Source: Chloroflexota bacterium (GTDB lineage: Bacteria; Chloroflexota; Anaerolineae; Aggregatilineales; J027). From it: a DNA stretch of 44,725 nucleotides. The notes beneath the pieces were generated by a model. That model made no database searches and was not told the DNA's origin. It was given only the letters and a program-made list of their open reading frames with translations. Each line of letters opens with the position of its first letter. Position 1 is the first letter of the stretch. The position numbers were made by a program, and so were the translations under genes. Positions 25,943 to 34,351 of this stretch are shown here, piece by piece. The stretch is from NCBI GenBank assembly GCA_003697365.1, contig RFGP01000063.1, forward strand, positions 1 to 44,725, in the 5' to 3' direction.

Positions 25943-26989
25943 TTATAGCTGACTAAGTGCCCAAGCGGCATGTTCTTGAATCAAAGGTGATGGATCATCC
26001 AACAATCTTTTAAGTGGTGCAGAGAACATTGGCAATTTAGAATTCCCCGCAGCAATGCAAGCATTTCTAACCAAACGTTCGCGTTTAATCCGAAAAATGG
26101 GTGTCTTCTGAAAACGTTCAGCAAATGCATCATCATTGAGCGCCAATAGTTCAGCTAATGGTGGGGCTATCGTATCAGCGCTATGCGGAAAAAACGAGGG
26201 TTCATACGTTTGCACGGCAAATCGGTTCCATGGGCAGACTTCTTGGCATATATCACAACCGTAAATCCAGTTGCCAATTTTTGACCTTAATTCAATAGGA
26301 ATTGACCCTTTTAGTTCAATTGTTAGATAACTAATACATCGCCTAGCATCTAATATATAAGGTTTTGGAAAGGCTTCTGTCGGGCACGCAGCCATGCAGC
26401 GCGTACATTTTCCGCACATTGTTTCACGATGCGGTTGATCGTATTCATGATCATCAAAGCGGTAAGTAGTTAAGATTTCACCCAAGAAAAAATAAGAGCC
26501 ACGTTTAGGATGAATGAGCATTGTATTTTTGCCTACAAAACCAAGATTAGCTTGCTGAGCATGACTGCGCTCTAAAATAGCTCCTGTGTCAACATATACA
26601 CGATAGTTGACAGGTTGTTGTATTTGAGTCTGTAACCACTCTGCCAGCTGTTTTAAGCGAGGCTGCATAACATCATGATAATCTACGCCCCAAGCATAAC
26701 TGGCAATACGCCCGCGAGTAGGATCAAATATGAGTTCTTGTGGCGGTTGTAGCGTACTATAATCTAATGCGACAATGATTAAAGATTGCACGCCATCAAG
26801 AATGATATTTAAGTCTTGCCGCCGCACACGCCGATCTTCACGCGCTAAATATTGCATTTGCCCATGCATATTGTGATCAATCCAAACCAAGTATGCATCT
26901 AAGGTAGGAGAAGGTTTTGCAGGCGTGATGCCAACCCGATTAAAGCCCAACTTAAGGGCATATTCTATCAATCGTTTCTTCAAAGTCAT
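25943..26989 (-). CDS. queG: Epoxyqueuosine reductase QueG
   Basis: A 348-residue cobalamin- and iron-sulfur-dependent reductase that makes the last step of queuosine tRNA modification. Two 4Fe-4S binding sets are seen, CGKCTRCMAACP and CDICQEVCPWN, followed by a HEAT-like C-terminal end (LIQEHAAWALSQL). The N-terminal GFNRVGITPA and GFVGKNTMLIHPKRGS segments are typical. Length fits the family. The other queuosine genes are not in the window. Confidence 0.95.
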   Translation of the reverse strand: MTLKKRLIEYALKLGFNRVGITPAKPSPTLDAYLVWIDHNMHGQMQYLAREDRRVRRQDLNIILDGVQSLIIVALDYSTLQPPQELIFDPTRGRIASYAWGVDYHDVMQPRLKQLAEWLQTQIQQPVNYRVYVDTGAILERSHAQQANLGFVGKNTMLIHPKRGSYFFLGEILTTYRFDDHEYDQPHRETMCGKCTRCMAACPTEAFPKPYILDARRCISYLTIELKGSIPIELRSKIGNWIYGCDICQEVCPWNRFAVQTYEPSFFPHSADTIAPPLAELLALNDDAFAERFQKTPIFRIKRERLVRNACIAAGNSKLPMFSAPLKRLLDDPSPLIQEHAAWALSQL

Positions 26990-27015
26990 GAGGCTACAAA
27001 TCCTTGATTAAGATA

Positions 27016-27040
27016 CAAAAAGGTCGGTGTGACCCGACCT
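27016..27040 (-). terminator. Rho-independent terminator after the sulfite-oxidase-fold gene
   Basis: AGGTCGG pairs with CCGACCT around a 6-base loop, followed on the minus strand by TTTTT. It lies 26 bases past the stop of the 27066-27725 gene and would separate that gene from queG. Confidence 0.8.
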
Positions 27041-27065
27041 CTAGTGATTTCTAAATTACAAATGA

Positions 27066-27725
27066 CTAGAAAAAGCCACCGCTATAGCGCTCTTCTCTCC
27101 AAACATTTGCAATATTGTTATATCCTGCATTTTCCCAGAAACCGGGGCGATCTTGCGCTGTAAATTCAAGGCCGCGAATCCACTTTCCCCCTTTCCATAA
27201 ATAGCGATCCGTGTCACTTTTTTGGCCGGGCAAAGCGCCCATCAAACCACGTAGAGGGTATCCATGTTCAGGATCAAGCGGTTTGTCATCATACTTAAAT
27301 GCTAACAAAAAATTATCTGCTAAGACTGCATCAAGTGAGGTGTTAGTAGTGTAACCAAACTCACAATGCTGGATGCAAAACTTAGCTTCAGGTTTGAGTT
27401 TGATCAATCCTTGTTCAACAAGATCGCGTACATGTACCCCTTCCCACACAGTATCAAATTTGCTCCAGCGCGTTACACAGTGCAAATCATAAACAACTTT
27501 ACGACGAGGAAGCTGCATAAACTCTTCCCATGTCCACGTTACTTCTTCCTCAACAAGACCAAAAACACGGAATGTCCAATTATCTAATGTCTCATACACA
27601 GGTACAGGCCCATAATGTAAAATAGGAAACTTCAAAGTTACTGACTGGCCGGGTGGAAGCCGCCCTTCTTGCTTCACTTTTTGCTCTAGGGCACGGCGCT
27701 CTGCATAATCTTTGAACATATTCAT
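27066..27725 (-). CDS. Sulfite-oxidase-fold molybdopterin oxidoreductase
   Basis: A 219-residue oxidoreductase of the sulfite oxidase / MsrP-like molybdopterin fold. The molybdenum-ligand cysteine is present in YDLHCVTRWS, followed by W.GV.V.DLVEQG and CEFGYTTN. It lacks both the Mo-co dimerisation domain and an obvious signal peptide, so it is probably cytoplasmic. It belongs to the short 'sulfite oxidase-like oxidoreductase' group, whose natural substrate is usually unknown. It ends with its own terminator, so it is transcribed alone. Confidence 0.88.
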   Translation of the reverse strand: MNMFKDYAERRALEQKVKQEGRLPPGQSVTLKFPILHYGPVPVYETLDNWTFRVFGLVEEEVTWTWEEFMQLPRRKVVYDLHCVTRWSKFDTVWEGVHVRDLVEQGLIKLKPEAKFCIQHCEFGYTTNTSLDAVLADNFLLAFKYDDKPLDPEHGYPLRGLMGALPGQKSDTDRYLWKGGKWIRGLEFTAQDRPGFWENAGYNNIANVWREERYSGGFF

Positions 27726-27737
27726 TTATCCTTTGCT

Positions 27738-27766
27738 TGACAACTTGTGCAATATATTTAATCTTA
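27738..27766 (+). promoter_or_regulatory. Possible sigma-70-type promoter for the 27926 gene
   Basis: A perfect TTGACA is followed after about 16 bases by TAATCT. The leader to the ATG at 27926 would be about 155 bases, which is long. The rest of the 200-base divergent gap (27726-27925) shows no gene. Confidence 0.35.
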
Positions 27767-27925
27767 CCCCACCAACATTGATGTAATCTTAACGCAGAAC
27801 TTTACTTGGTTGTGTATATTTTTTGGCAAACAACATCCACACACTAGGAAAGCCCACTATCCATCGCTACAATACCGACGTTCAAAATATCAAAATTAAG
27901 CACAAACTATGAGGAATTATCTATC

Positions 27926-29089
27926 ATGACAGAAAGACGTGGACTTAACCGTTCTCAACTTATCGCTACGGGCATTGGCATAGTAATCTCGTCTATCTTT
28001 ATTATTACTCTTGTCTTTCCACGAGCAGGCTTGTCTACACAAACCGTTGATACATTGGATAACGAAGATACTTCATCTTTTCAAGTACGTTCAGCATTAG
28101 AAGGCATTGAAAATACTCGCCCTTATGTGCATCCTACGGGGCTATTTCAATCCTATCAGCCAGCTAGCCCCGCTTGGCAAATTTTAACGAGTGACACAAA
28201 TTTTGTGGTTGTTGGTGATCGCCAAGTCGTTGAAGCGCGTTTTCGAGGAAATCAAAGCTGCGGTGTCATCCACTTTATTGTTGAAACAAATGCACCCAAT
28301 AGCATTGATGAACTGAACAACAGCTTAAATACGGATTACTTCAATGTGGCTTGGGGCAGTTATGGGGCATGGGAATTACTCAACCGTGAAATCGACGGAG
28401 ACCGTATTGTGGCCGAATTCAGTTTACGACAACCTGCTGATTTTGGAACACTTTGCCCCGAAAAATATCATGCCCGAACGGTGAGTTGGCTGGCAAATGG
28501 ATTAACCCATCATGTTCGTATGGTCGTGCGAGAAGAAGACAAAGACGCTTTAGAACGCTTAGAGCAACTATTAGTCCCCACTTTGGTTAGCTATCCTAAC
28601 AACATTGCCACTGTTGATAATGCATGGCGCGTACAAACAAGCACTGATCAAACTTATTTTGTTGTGATCCCTCAAACGTGGGGACGCGATCCGCTTTCAA
28701 CTTCTGATCGCCTTATTTATACAGACAATATCCGCTTTCAGTTAACAACAGAGAAGTTTGAGAACACCCCGCTAGCAGATGAAACAGCAGCTAGAGATTG
28801 GGTTGTTGCCAATACACCATCCAATGCTGAAATTCTGAGCAGCCGCACAGTACAACAACCTTATGCCATCGGCTATCAGTTTAGCTATCGTTTCACCAAT
28901 TCTGAAGGCGAGAGTACAAGCGGCATTTTTGTTCTGCTCAATGATGCCGACAATGTACTCTATACAGGTGATATGCGTGTAGCAGATGTTGATGTTGATC
29001 TACTTGAAACAAGCCCTGAGGAAATCGAGCTTACCATTGATGTGCGAGAAGTGGCAAATGCCATCACAGTGATGGCACCTCTCTCATGA
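27926..29089 (+). CDS. Membrane-anchored extracytoplasmic protein of unknown function
   Basis: I do not recognise this 387-residue protein. A basic N-terminus (MTERRGLNRSQ) precedes one membrane helix (about 11-30), probably an uncleaved anchor, and the rest looks extracytoplasmic. Two beta-rich halves (about 60-210 and 220-360) have a similar flavour. The first includes QVVEARFRGNQSCGVIHFIV and the second VQTSTDQTYFVVIPQTWGRDP. The latter resembles lipoprotein-type PsbP-like folds, but weakly. The 3' end contains an exact 9-bp inverted repeat. Neighbours give no clue to function. Confidence 0.75.
   Translation: MTERRGLNRSQLIATGIGIVISSIFIITLVFPRAGLSTQTVDTLDNEDTSSFQVRSALEGIENTRPYVHPTGLFQSYQPASPAWQILTSDTNFVVVGDRQVVEARFRGNQSCGVIHFIVETNAPNSIDELNNSLNTDYFNVAWGSYGAWELLNREIDGDRIVAEFSLRQPADFGTLCPEKYHARTVSWLANGLTHHVRMVVREEDKDALERLEQLLVPTLVSYPNNIATVDNAWRVQTSTDQTYFVVIPQTWGRDPLSTSDRLIYTDNIRFQLTTEKFENTPLADETAARDWVVANTPSNAEILSSRTVQQPYAIGYQFSYRFTNSEGESTSGIFVLLNDADNVLYTGDMRVADVDVDLLETSPEEIELTIDVREVANAITVMAPLS
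29059..29077. repeat. Near-perfect palindrome in the 3' end of the 27926 gene
   Basis: TGCCATCAC-A-GTGATGGCA is a 9-bp perfect inverted repeat with one central base. The single-base centre suits a DNA-binding site or cruciform better than an RNA hairpin. It lies in coding sequence, 12 bases before the stop. Confidence 0.5.
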
Positions 29090-29097
29090 AAGACAAT

Positions 29098-29140
29098 CTG
29101 GGGGTCAGGGATAAGGCACTGGCCCCAGTCTCACTTTTTT
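29098..29140. terminator. Convergent terminator hairpin
   Basis: CTGGGG pairs with CCCCAG, extended by TCAG/CTGG, over a loop of about 10 bases. On the plus strand TTTTTT follows six bases later. It overlaps the end of the convergent minus-strand gene at 29105. Confidence 0.55.
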
Positions 29141-31024
29141 CTCCACTACATCCTGACCGCTAACTCTCATAATATCATCAGGATGAATTGCTTGAATGGA
29201 TAGTGTCCACTCAACGGGCATAGATACAGGGGGTAAAGGCAACAAAATTACATCGTGAATGACATCTTCATTTTGCCAACAAGTAGATAGATAGTTGCCT
29301 TGCTGCGGATACCATCGTAATGGTTCTGATGTGACATCGCCATCTTGCTCATTATAAGCCTCTGCAAGAAGTTCAAATTGATAAGGCCGCTCCGTAGGAA
29401 CATCGCCATTCCAAACAAGCTCTAGTGTGATTGTTTGGTTTGATGGATCCGCAATGTAGCGATACCCCTCTAGTTCAAAAGCGCCTTCATACTGTTCACT
29501 GTCGAAACGCGCATCAACATCTATGAGTGGCAAGTGTGCAATTTGGGGCACGTCTTGACGTGGCCCTTCAACAGGTGGAGTCATATCAAAACGCACAACA
29601 GGCAACACTGTTCCCATCACCACAACAGTCATCAATTGAGCAACTAGTAGAGGATAGTCCCATCGTGCTGATTGTTCTGAAAGATAATTAATGCCCATTA
29701 AAAGTAAGAAAGGCACTAAAAATAGCCAAATTCGAGCAGATTCAGCACGAGTAATGCCTGAAATATCCAATACAACAACAGTGGCTAACCATGCCAAAAC
29801 AAGAATGTCTACTTGATTAAGTGGCGCATTACGCTGCCAATGCTGAAAAACCTTCCAAACTCCGACCACGCCAAGAGCGACAAGCGGCCAACCTGCAAAC
29901 ATCAACATATCGTAGACATGCAAAACAAGCCAAACCCAGTAGTTACGCTCAATATCAAGGTGTTGATCAAAAGTTACAGCAAGTAGATCAAAAGGTGTAT
30001 TCCCACTGTACAGCCAAAAGATGAACCAAATACTCGTTAACCCTATACCAAAATAGATACCAACAGCTATTGGCCATGTCCAATGACGAGTTTTACGTTC
30101 GATAAAATACCAATACGCTAGGGTATAAAATCCTAATAAGCCTAACACGGGCAACACCGCAAAGTTCAGGAATGTCATCCACGACATTAAAACACCTGAT
30201 AAAAATATCCATATAGGCATATTAAATTGGAGTCCGCGTAATAGCGTACTAAATGTTAACAGGGCAAGCAGAGGGTAGAGCGTGTTCCATGTGGGGGCAA
30301 AAAGCAATAAGGAAGGCACTAGCGGCCACCACATCGCAAGGCGCAAGGCCAATTGTTTTGTTGCCCCCAACTGCTTGGCTACCGCAAAAATTGGCAATAC
30401 AGCAAAAGCTGCCCAAAGCGGCATGAGCATTCCAATTCCAGCGCTCACAATTTCCCCACGCGAGTACTCCATTACTGGTAGGGTCGTGCATTGATAAGCG
30501 CGAAGAAAGCGACTCGTCGGCTTTGATATGGGGGTAATCGGATCAGTAGCTTCAGCTATCCAATAATGAACGAGTGCTTTACCCGGCGGGCTGGTTGTAA
30601 AATGGGTGATAGTTAGGTCATTGGCTTCGCGCATAATGTCTGGCCAACGTTCTAAGGAATGATGTACCCCTTCCTCAGCTAAAAAGCGCGTTGCAACAGT
30701 GCTAGCTCCTGTTTGAACAGGTGAAACTGTGTGCGAAAAAAGCATAAAAAAAGGATCATTACGCACATTCTGTATGCCTAAACACAGTACAAAACCGCCT
30801 AATATTGCCCAAAGAAGCCCTAGTTTGATGTTTATACGTTCTCGTAATTGCCATGTACCGATACCATATATCAGCACGAGAACAAACAACACACCAATAG
30901 CCGACCAATTTTGAGGTGCAGCATATGGCCATTGCCATCCCCAGCCACCGCGCAGTTGTGGCAATATATCAAACCAAAGTAGAGCAAGAAACAGTATGGT
31001 AAAACCGAGTACCCATTTCCGCAT
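29105..31024 (-). CDS. Multi-pass membrane protein, glycosyltransferase GT-C-like
   Basis: A 639-residue protein with about 11-12 predicted membrane helices over residues 1-480 and a beta-rich C-terminal domain of about 150 residues. The first large loop (about 95-180) contains short helical stretches and acidic residues, as in GT-C glycosyltransferases. The overall layout resembles PMT/ArnT-like or uncharacterised GT39-related families. No clear catalytic DE or DD motif could be placed with certainty, so the function is tentative. It lies 55 bases after the Mo-fold gene on the same strand. Confidence 0.7.
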   Translation of the reverse strand: MRKWVLGFTILFLALLWFDILPQLRGGWGWQWPYAAPQNWSAIGVLFVLVLIYGIGTWQLRERINIKLGLLWAILGGFVLCLGIQNVRNDPFFMLFSHTVSPVQTGASTVATRFLAEEGVHHSLERWPDIMREANDLTITHFTTSPPGKALVHYWIAEATDPITPISKPTSRFLRAYQCTTLPVMEYSRGEIVSAGIGMLMPLWAAFAVLPIFAVAKQLGATKQLALRLAMWWPLVPSLLLFAPTWNTLYPLLALLTFSTLLRGLQFNMPIWIFLSGVLMSWMTFLNFAVLPVLGLLGFYTLAYWYFIERKTRHWTWPIAVGIYFGIGLTSIWFIFWLYSGNTPFDLLAVTFDQHLDIERNYWVWLVLHVYDMLMFAGWPLVALGVVGVWKVFQHWQRNAPLNQVDILVLAWLATVVVLDISGITRAESARIWLFLVPFLLLMGINYLSEQSARWDYPLLVAQLMTVVVMGTVLPVVRFDMTPPVEGPRQDVPQIAHLPLIDVDARFDSEQYEGAFELEGYRYIADPSNQTITLELVWNGDVPTERPYQFELLAEAYNEQDGDVTSEPLRWYPQQGNYLSTCWQNEDVIHDVILLPLPPVSMPVEWTLSIQAIHPDDIMRVSGQDVVEKKVRLGPVPYP

Positions 31025-31079
31025 AGTTATCTATCTATCCGCAAAACCATGTATAAAATAGGGAGCAAGTGTAGCGAGT

Positions 31080-31994
31080 TTAGAGGGCCGTTTCAATAAC
31101 ATGAACAACAATGTGGTGTATCGCTTGGCTGCCGTCAGGTTTGGGGTGCTGTTGTCGTAAATATTGGGTGAAGCCTCGTTCATCAGTTGCACGTACTGCG
31201 ATCTGATAGCTACCCGCTATTGGCGGTTGCCATTCAACAGACCATTTTATCGCAGCAAAAGGATATGAGGCTGGATATAGCAATGTGGGCATCCAACCAC
31301 GTTCATTGATATTTACTTCAACTTTTGTGATGCGCCTACCTCCAGCGAAAGCAATGCCTTCAATTTGAATTGTACGAGAGGCAATACGTGCTTGATGATG
31401 TGGAGATAAAATAATCGCGTGAGTTTGCACAATTCCGCGTGGTGACCACCCTAACCGTTCCCAATCATCTTGTTCGTAACTATCAGTAAACTCGATGCGG
31501 GTAATCCATTTGGGCATTTTATAATCATATACAAAAGGAACAATGAGTCGCGCAGGGTAACCATGCTCAGAGGATAATGTTTCTCTATTCATCTTCAAAG
31601 CCAATAAAGTTTGAGCATGAGACAGAAATTCCAACTCAATGCGCACCATACGCCCATCTGCACTATAAATATTTGCATAACGTGCTTTTGAAGAAACATG
31701 AAGTTTATCAAGTAAATAGTTAAATGGGATGCCTTCCCATCGAGCTGTGCCAAAGAAGCGGCCACCTGTGGGATTGGCAATGGACATAAGCGTTTGGATA
31801 CGTTCTGATTGTGGTAAAGAAACTAATTCTTGATATGAAAAAGTGTTCGGCTGTTGCACAAGTCCCCCCATATGCAAAGACCAACTTGTGGTACTTACAT
31901 TTGGCGGAGATACATCGTAAGGGATAAAGAATTGCTCAATAGGTGTGATCTGTGGTAACGAAGAGCGCCCTAAGAGAAATGTACGTCGATTCAT
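31080..31994 (-). CDS. Sulfite-oxidase-fold protein lacking the molybdenum-ligand cysteine
   Basis: A 304-residue protein with the two domains of sulfite oxidase family enzymes: a molybdopterin-binding domain (about 20-190) and a C-terminal Mo-co dimerisation domain (about 200-300, with IEGIAFAGGRRITKVEVN). Where relatives read TL-x-C-x-x-NPxGG, this protein reads TLMSIANPTGG, so the Cys that ligates molybdenum is Ser (TCC, one base from TGC). It starts MNRRTFLLGRS, a twin-arginine-like motif, but the hydrophobic stretch of a Tat signal is missing. It may be an inactive or structural relative, or carry a sequence error. It is co-translated with the preceding membrane protein gene (ATGA overlap). 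Confidence 0.82.
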   Translation of the reverse strand: MNRRTFLLGRSSLPQITPIEQFFIPYDVSPPNVSTTSWSLHMGGLVQQPNTFSYQELVSLPQSERIQTLMSIANPTGGRFFGTARWEGIPFNYLLDKLHVSSKARYANIYSADGRMVRIELEFLSHAQTLLALKMNRETLSSEHGYPARLIVPFVYDYKMPKWITRIEFTDSYEQDDWERLGWSPRGIVQTHAIILSPHHQARIASRTIQIEGIAFAGGRRITKVEVNINERGWMPTLLYPASYPFAAIKWSVEWQPPIAGSYQIAVRATDERGFTQYLRQQHPKPDGSQAIHHIVVHVIETAL

Positions 31995-32524
31995 CTGTTT
32001 ATGCTTGCCGAACGAATTAGTAAGCCGCGTACTATGACAGCCATTCCTAACATCATCAGCAAAATGCCGACTACTGTTTCCTGAAAATCAGCGATAGATT
32101 GTGTATCTAATAGTAGGCTTATACTCACGCCAGCGATACCACTACCCAGCACAAATGCTGCAGAATCACGCCGCAACAATGCTCCCAACATCCAAAGAAT
32201 AGCGCCTCCTAAAGTGACTGACGGCCACCATATTGTAGCATCACCTTGTATCAATCCTAAGTTTAGCAATGTGAAAAACACACCTCCAACCATCAATGCT
32301 ATTGAGAGCACAAATAAGCTGAAACGCGGAATACGCAATCCACGGGTGCGACGACGTGGACGACGTGGCGGGCGTGGTGGATCGCTATATTCATCAGTTG
32401 GCACTAAAGCCTGAGTTTCAGGAATAATGCCCTCAACGATATTCTCTTCTTCCTGCTGTGCTTGTTGGGCCAACTCTTGCGGTCGCACAACACGTGGGCG
32501 TGAACGAAATGGAGGTTGTTGCAT
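31991..32524 (-). CDS. Small multi-pass membrane protein
   Basis: About 177 residues from the ATG at 32524 with GGAG upstream. The track's start at 32545 is a TTG and less likely. The first 65 residues are polar and end in an Arg/Pro-rich stretch (PPRPPRRPRRRTRG). Four hydrophobic segments follow, at about 70-90, 98-115, 121-140 and 148-165. I do not recognise the family. The stop overlaps the start of the Mo-fold gene by 4 bases, suggesting joint expression and perhaps membrane attachment of that protein. Confidence 0.75.
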   Translation of the reverse strand: MQQPPFRSRPRVVRPQELAQQAQQEEENIVEGIIPETQALVPTDEYSDPPRPPRRPRRRTRGLRIPRFSLFVLSIALMVGGVFFTLLNLGLIQGDATIWWPSVTLGGAILWMLGALLRRDSAAFVLGSGIAGVSISLLLDTQSIADFQETVVGILLMMLGMAVIVRGLLIRSASINR

Positions 32525-32603
32525 AGGAATACATTCTCCACGCAAATAAGGGTTTGTTTAGCATATTTTACACTATTATATCTGTTAATACAGAAGTATT
32601 GCT

Positions 32604-33902
32604 TCACTCCATCCAATCATCTTGCATAGATTGGCGGCGAGCACGTTTCTTTGAGCTTTTTTTAGTTGCTTTGTTTCGTCGGCGATGATGTTTATCTGCA
32701 TCCATTTTGACCAGCAAAGGCTGAAACTCACCCACAATATCGACAAGGTCTTCTTGGGCAGCCATAATGTTCCGAATGTTTTTATAAGCGCCCGGTGTTT
32801 CATCAAGGCTAGCCGAGAGCAGTTCTACACCATGTTTCTTTAATTGGCGCTCTACTTCATCCCATTCAAAACGTTTATATGCTTGTTGGCGACTAAACTG
32901 CCTTCCTGCTCCATGCGAGGCGCTATATAAGGCATCGGTGTTTCCTTTCCCACGCACAACAAAACCCGCATCTCGCATAGTTCCCGGAATTACACCATAC
33001 ACTCCCAAATTAGCGGGCGTGGCCCCTTTACGATGCACGTATAAAGTACGTCCATCATGTTCTTCTTGCCATGCAAAATTATGATGATTTTCTACGCCAC
33101 CTAATACTTCTAGCCGCAGCGCTTCTGTAATTCGTCGATGAATAATAGCGTGATTAGCGCTTGCGTAACGTCCTGCTAATTGCATCGCACGCCAATAGGC
33201 CTGTCCCCAATAGCTATTCATATCAAGCCAAGCAAGATGCTTGTATTCTTTGGGCAATTCAGGATGCTGACTCATGGCAATTTGGGTGAAATGATTTGCG
33301 ATTTGGAATCCTAACCCTCGACTGCCACTATGACTTAGCAAGGCTAAATATTTACCTGATGGAATATTCCCAAAAGTTCGTGAGCCTTCACCGACATCAC
33401 TTTCATCACCAACTATATCTTCATGGACAATCAGCGTACCAAATTCAACAAAATGATTCCCCGATCCACTGCTACCTAATTGCCGCCATGCTAAATCCTT
33501 TAAATCACGCGCAATGTCTAGCTCATTGAAGGTTGGGTCTTGCATTACAGGATGATCTTGGCGTACAGAAAGCTCTCCGCCAGCACCAAAACAGGTATTA
33601 TCTTCAATGGCCTTGCGGAACTTATCGCGCTTTTGCCCCAATATATGGGGAGATACATTAAACACAGTTAGACGCATTCGGCAGGCAATATCCACACCAA
33701 CTGCATATGGGATGACAGCGTTTTCTGTGGCTAGCACTCCACCTATGGGTAATCCATAACCTGTATGTGCATCTGGCATAAGGACACCACGTACCGCAAT
33801 AGGTAAACGTGCTGCCCTCTCCATTTGGTCTATAGCTGAAGGCTCTATATATGAAGCCCCCCAAATAGAATAGGGAACAGGCTTTTCTCTTAATTGTTCC
33901 AT
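32604..33902 (-). CDS. rtcB: RNA-splicing ligase RtcB family protein
   Basis: A 432-residue GTP/Mn2+-dependent RNA ligase family member, which joins 3'-phosphate or 2',3'-cyclic phosphate RNA ends to 5'-OH ends. Metal and nucleotide motifs are MPDAHTGYGLPIGGV, Asp71-Cys74 in GVDIACRM, SGSGNHFVEFG (His150), SHSGSRGLG (His191), HHNFA, and SASHGAGRQFSR with the guanylation His330. The usual DIGCGM reads DIACRM here. The tail is a Lys/Arg-rich extension (RRRNKATKKSSKKRARRQ). No archease gene is adjacent. It could heal or repair RNA, but its target is unknown. Confidence 0.93.
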   Translation of the reverse strand: MEQLREKPVPYSIWGASYIEPSAIDQMERAARLPIAVRGVLMPDAHTGYGLPIGGVLATENAVIPYAVGVDIACRMRLTVFNVSPHILGQKRDKFRKAIEDNTCFGAGGELSVRQDHPVMQDPTFNELDIARDLKDLAWRQLGSSGSGNHFVEFGTLIVHEDIVGDESDVGEGSRTFGNIPSGKYLALLSHSGSRGLGFQIANHFTQIAMSQHPELPKEYKHLAWLDMNSYWGQAYWRAMQLAGRYASANHAIIHRRITEALRLEVLGGVENHHNFAWQEEHDGRTLYVHRKGATPANLGVYGVIPGTMRDAGFVVRGKGNTDALYSASHGAGRQFSRQQAYKRFEWDEVERQLKKHGVELLSASLDETPGAYKNIRNIMAAQEDLVDIVGEFQPLLVKMDADKHHRRRNKATKKSSKKRARRQSMQDDWME

Positions 33903-33974
33903 CTTAATATCCTCTCACTCTATATGAGTTTAAGATGGTTTATTAAAACTGTCAATGGCTCTTAAGAGACCAAA

Positions 33975-34262
33975 CTATTCTGTTGGGGTCTGTGTTTCAT
34001 CCATTGGCGCTGCTTCTGTGGGCTCTTCATCCGTAGATTGTTCAGATTCCATATCAGTTGATGTTTCTGAGGATTCTGTTTCATTTTCAGAAGTGTTCAT
34101 CACATCATCCACTTCTGTTGTGAAATTATCTTGAGCGTGATCATCACGGATCGTAATCACAACTAGCATTCCAACAGGTACAAGAAAAACAAACAACAAA
34201 GTTGCGATCACAAGCGCACGAATTTCGTTATTAACAGTCTTTTTACGTGATTTCTTTGCCAT
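33975..34262 (-). CDS. Small single-pass membrane protein with acidic tail
   Basis: A 95-residue protein I do not recognise. A basic N-terminus (MAKKSRKKTVN) precedes one membrane helix (about 13-35). The tail after residue 40 is very acidic and Ser/Thr/Glu-rich with no aromatic residues, so it is probably disordered and outside the cell. It lies 72 bases upstream of rtcB on the same strand, and its upstream gap carries the AATGGGTGAC motif also found at 17159. Confidence 0.65.
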   Translation of the reverse strand: MAKKSRKKTVNNEIRALVIATLLFVFLVPVGMLVVITIRDDHAQDNFTTEVDDVMNTSENETESSETSTDMESEQSTDEEPTEAAPMDETQTPTE

Positions 34263-34283
34263 GTAATTTAAACCTCTCCATTT

Positions 34284-34314
34284 AATGGGTATTAGGTATC
34301 TACGTCACCCATTG
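34284..34314. promoter_or_regulatory. Inverted repeat upstream of the small membrane protein gene
   Basis: AATGGGT (34284-34290) and ACCCATT (34308-34314 region) form an inverted pair. On the minus strand the second arm reads AATGGGTGAC, which matches the arm upstream of 17216. GTGACG followed by TTAAAT at 17 bases could be a weak promoter on the minus strand. Confidence 0.3.
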
Positions 34315-34351
34315 TAACCGTGATTTTGATGCTATCAAGTCGTTGTCCAAA

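Noticed and set aside
32404-32616. 70-aa minus-strand ORF across the end of rtcB and the next gene
   Set aside because: Overlaps two supported genes in another frame and shows no protein features.
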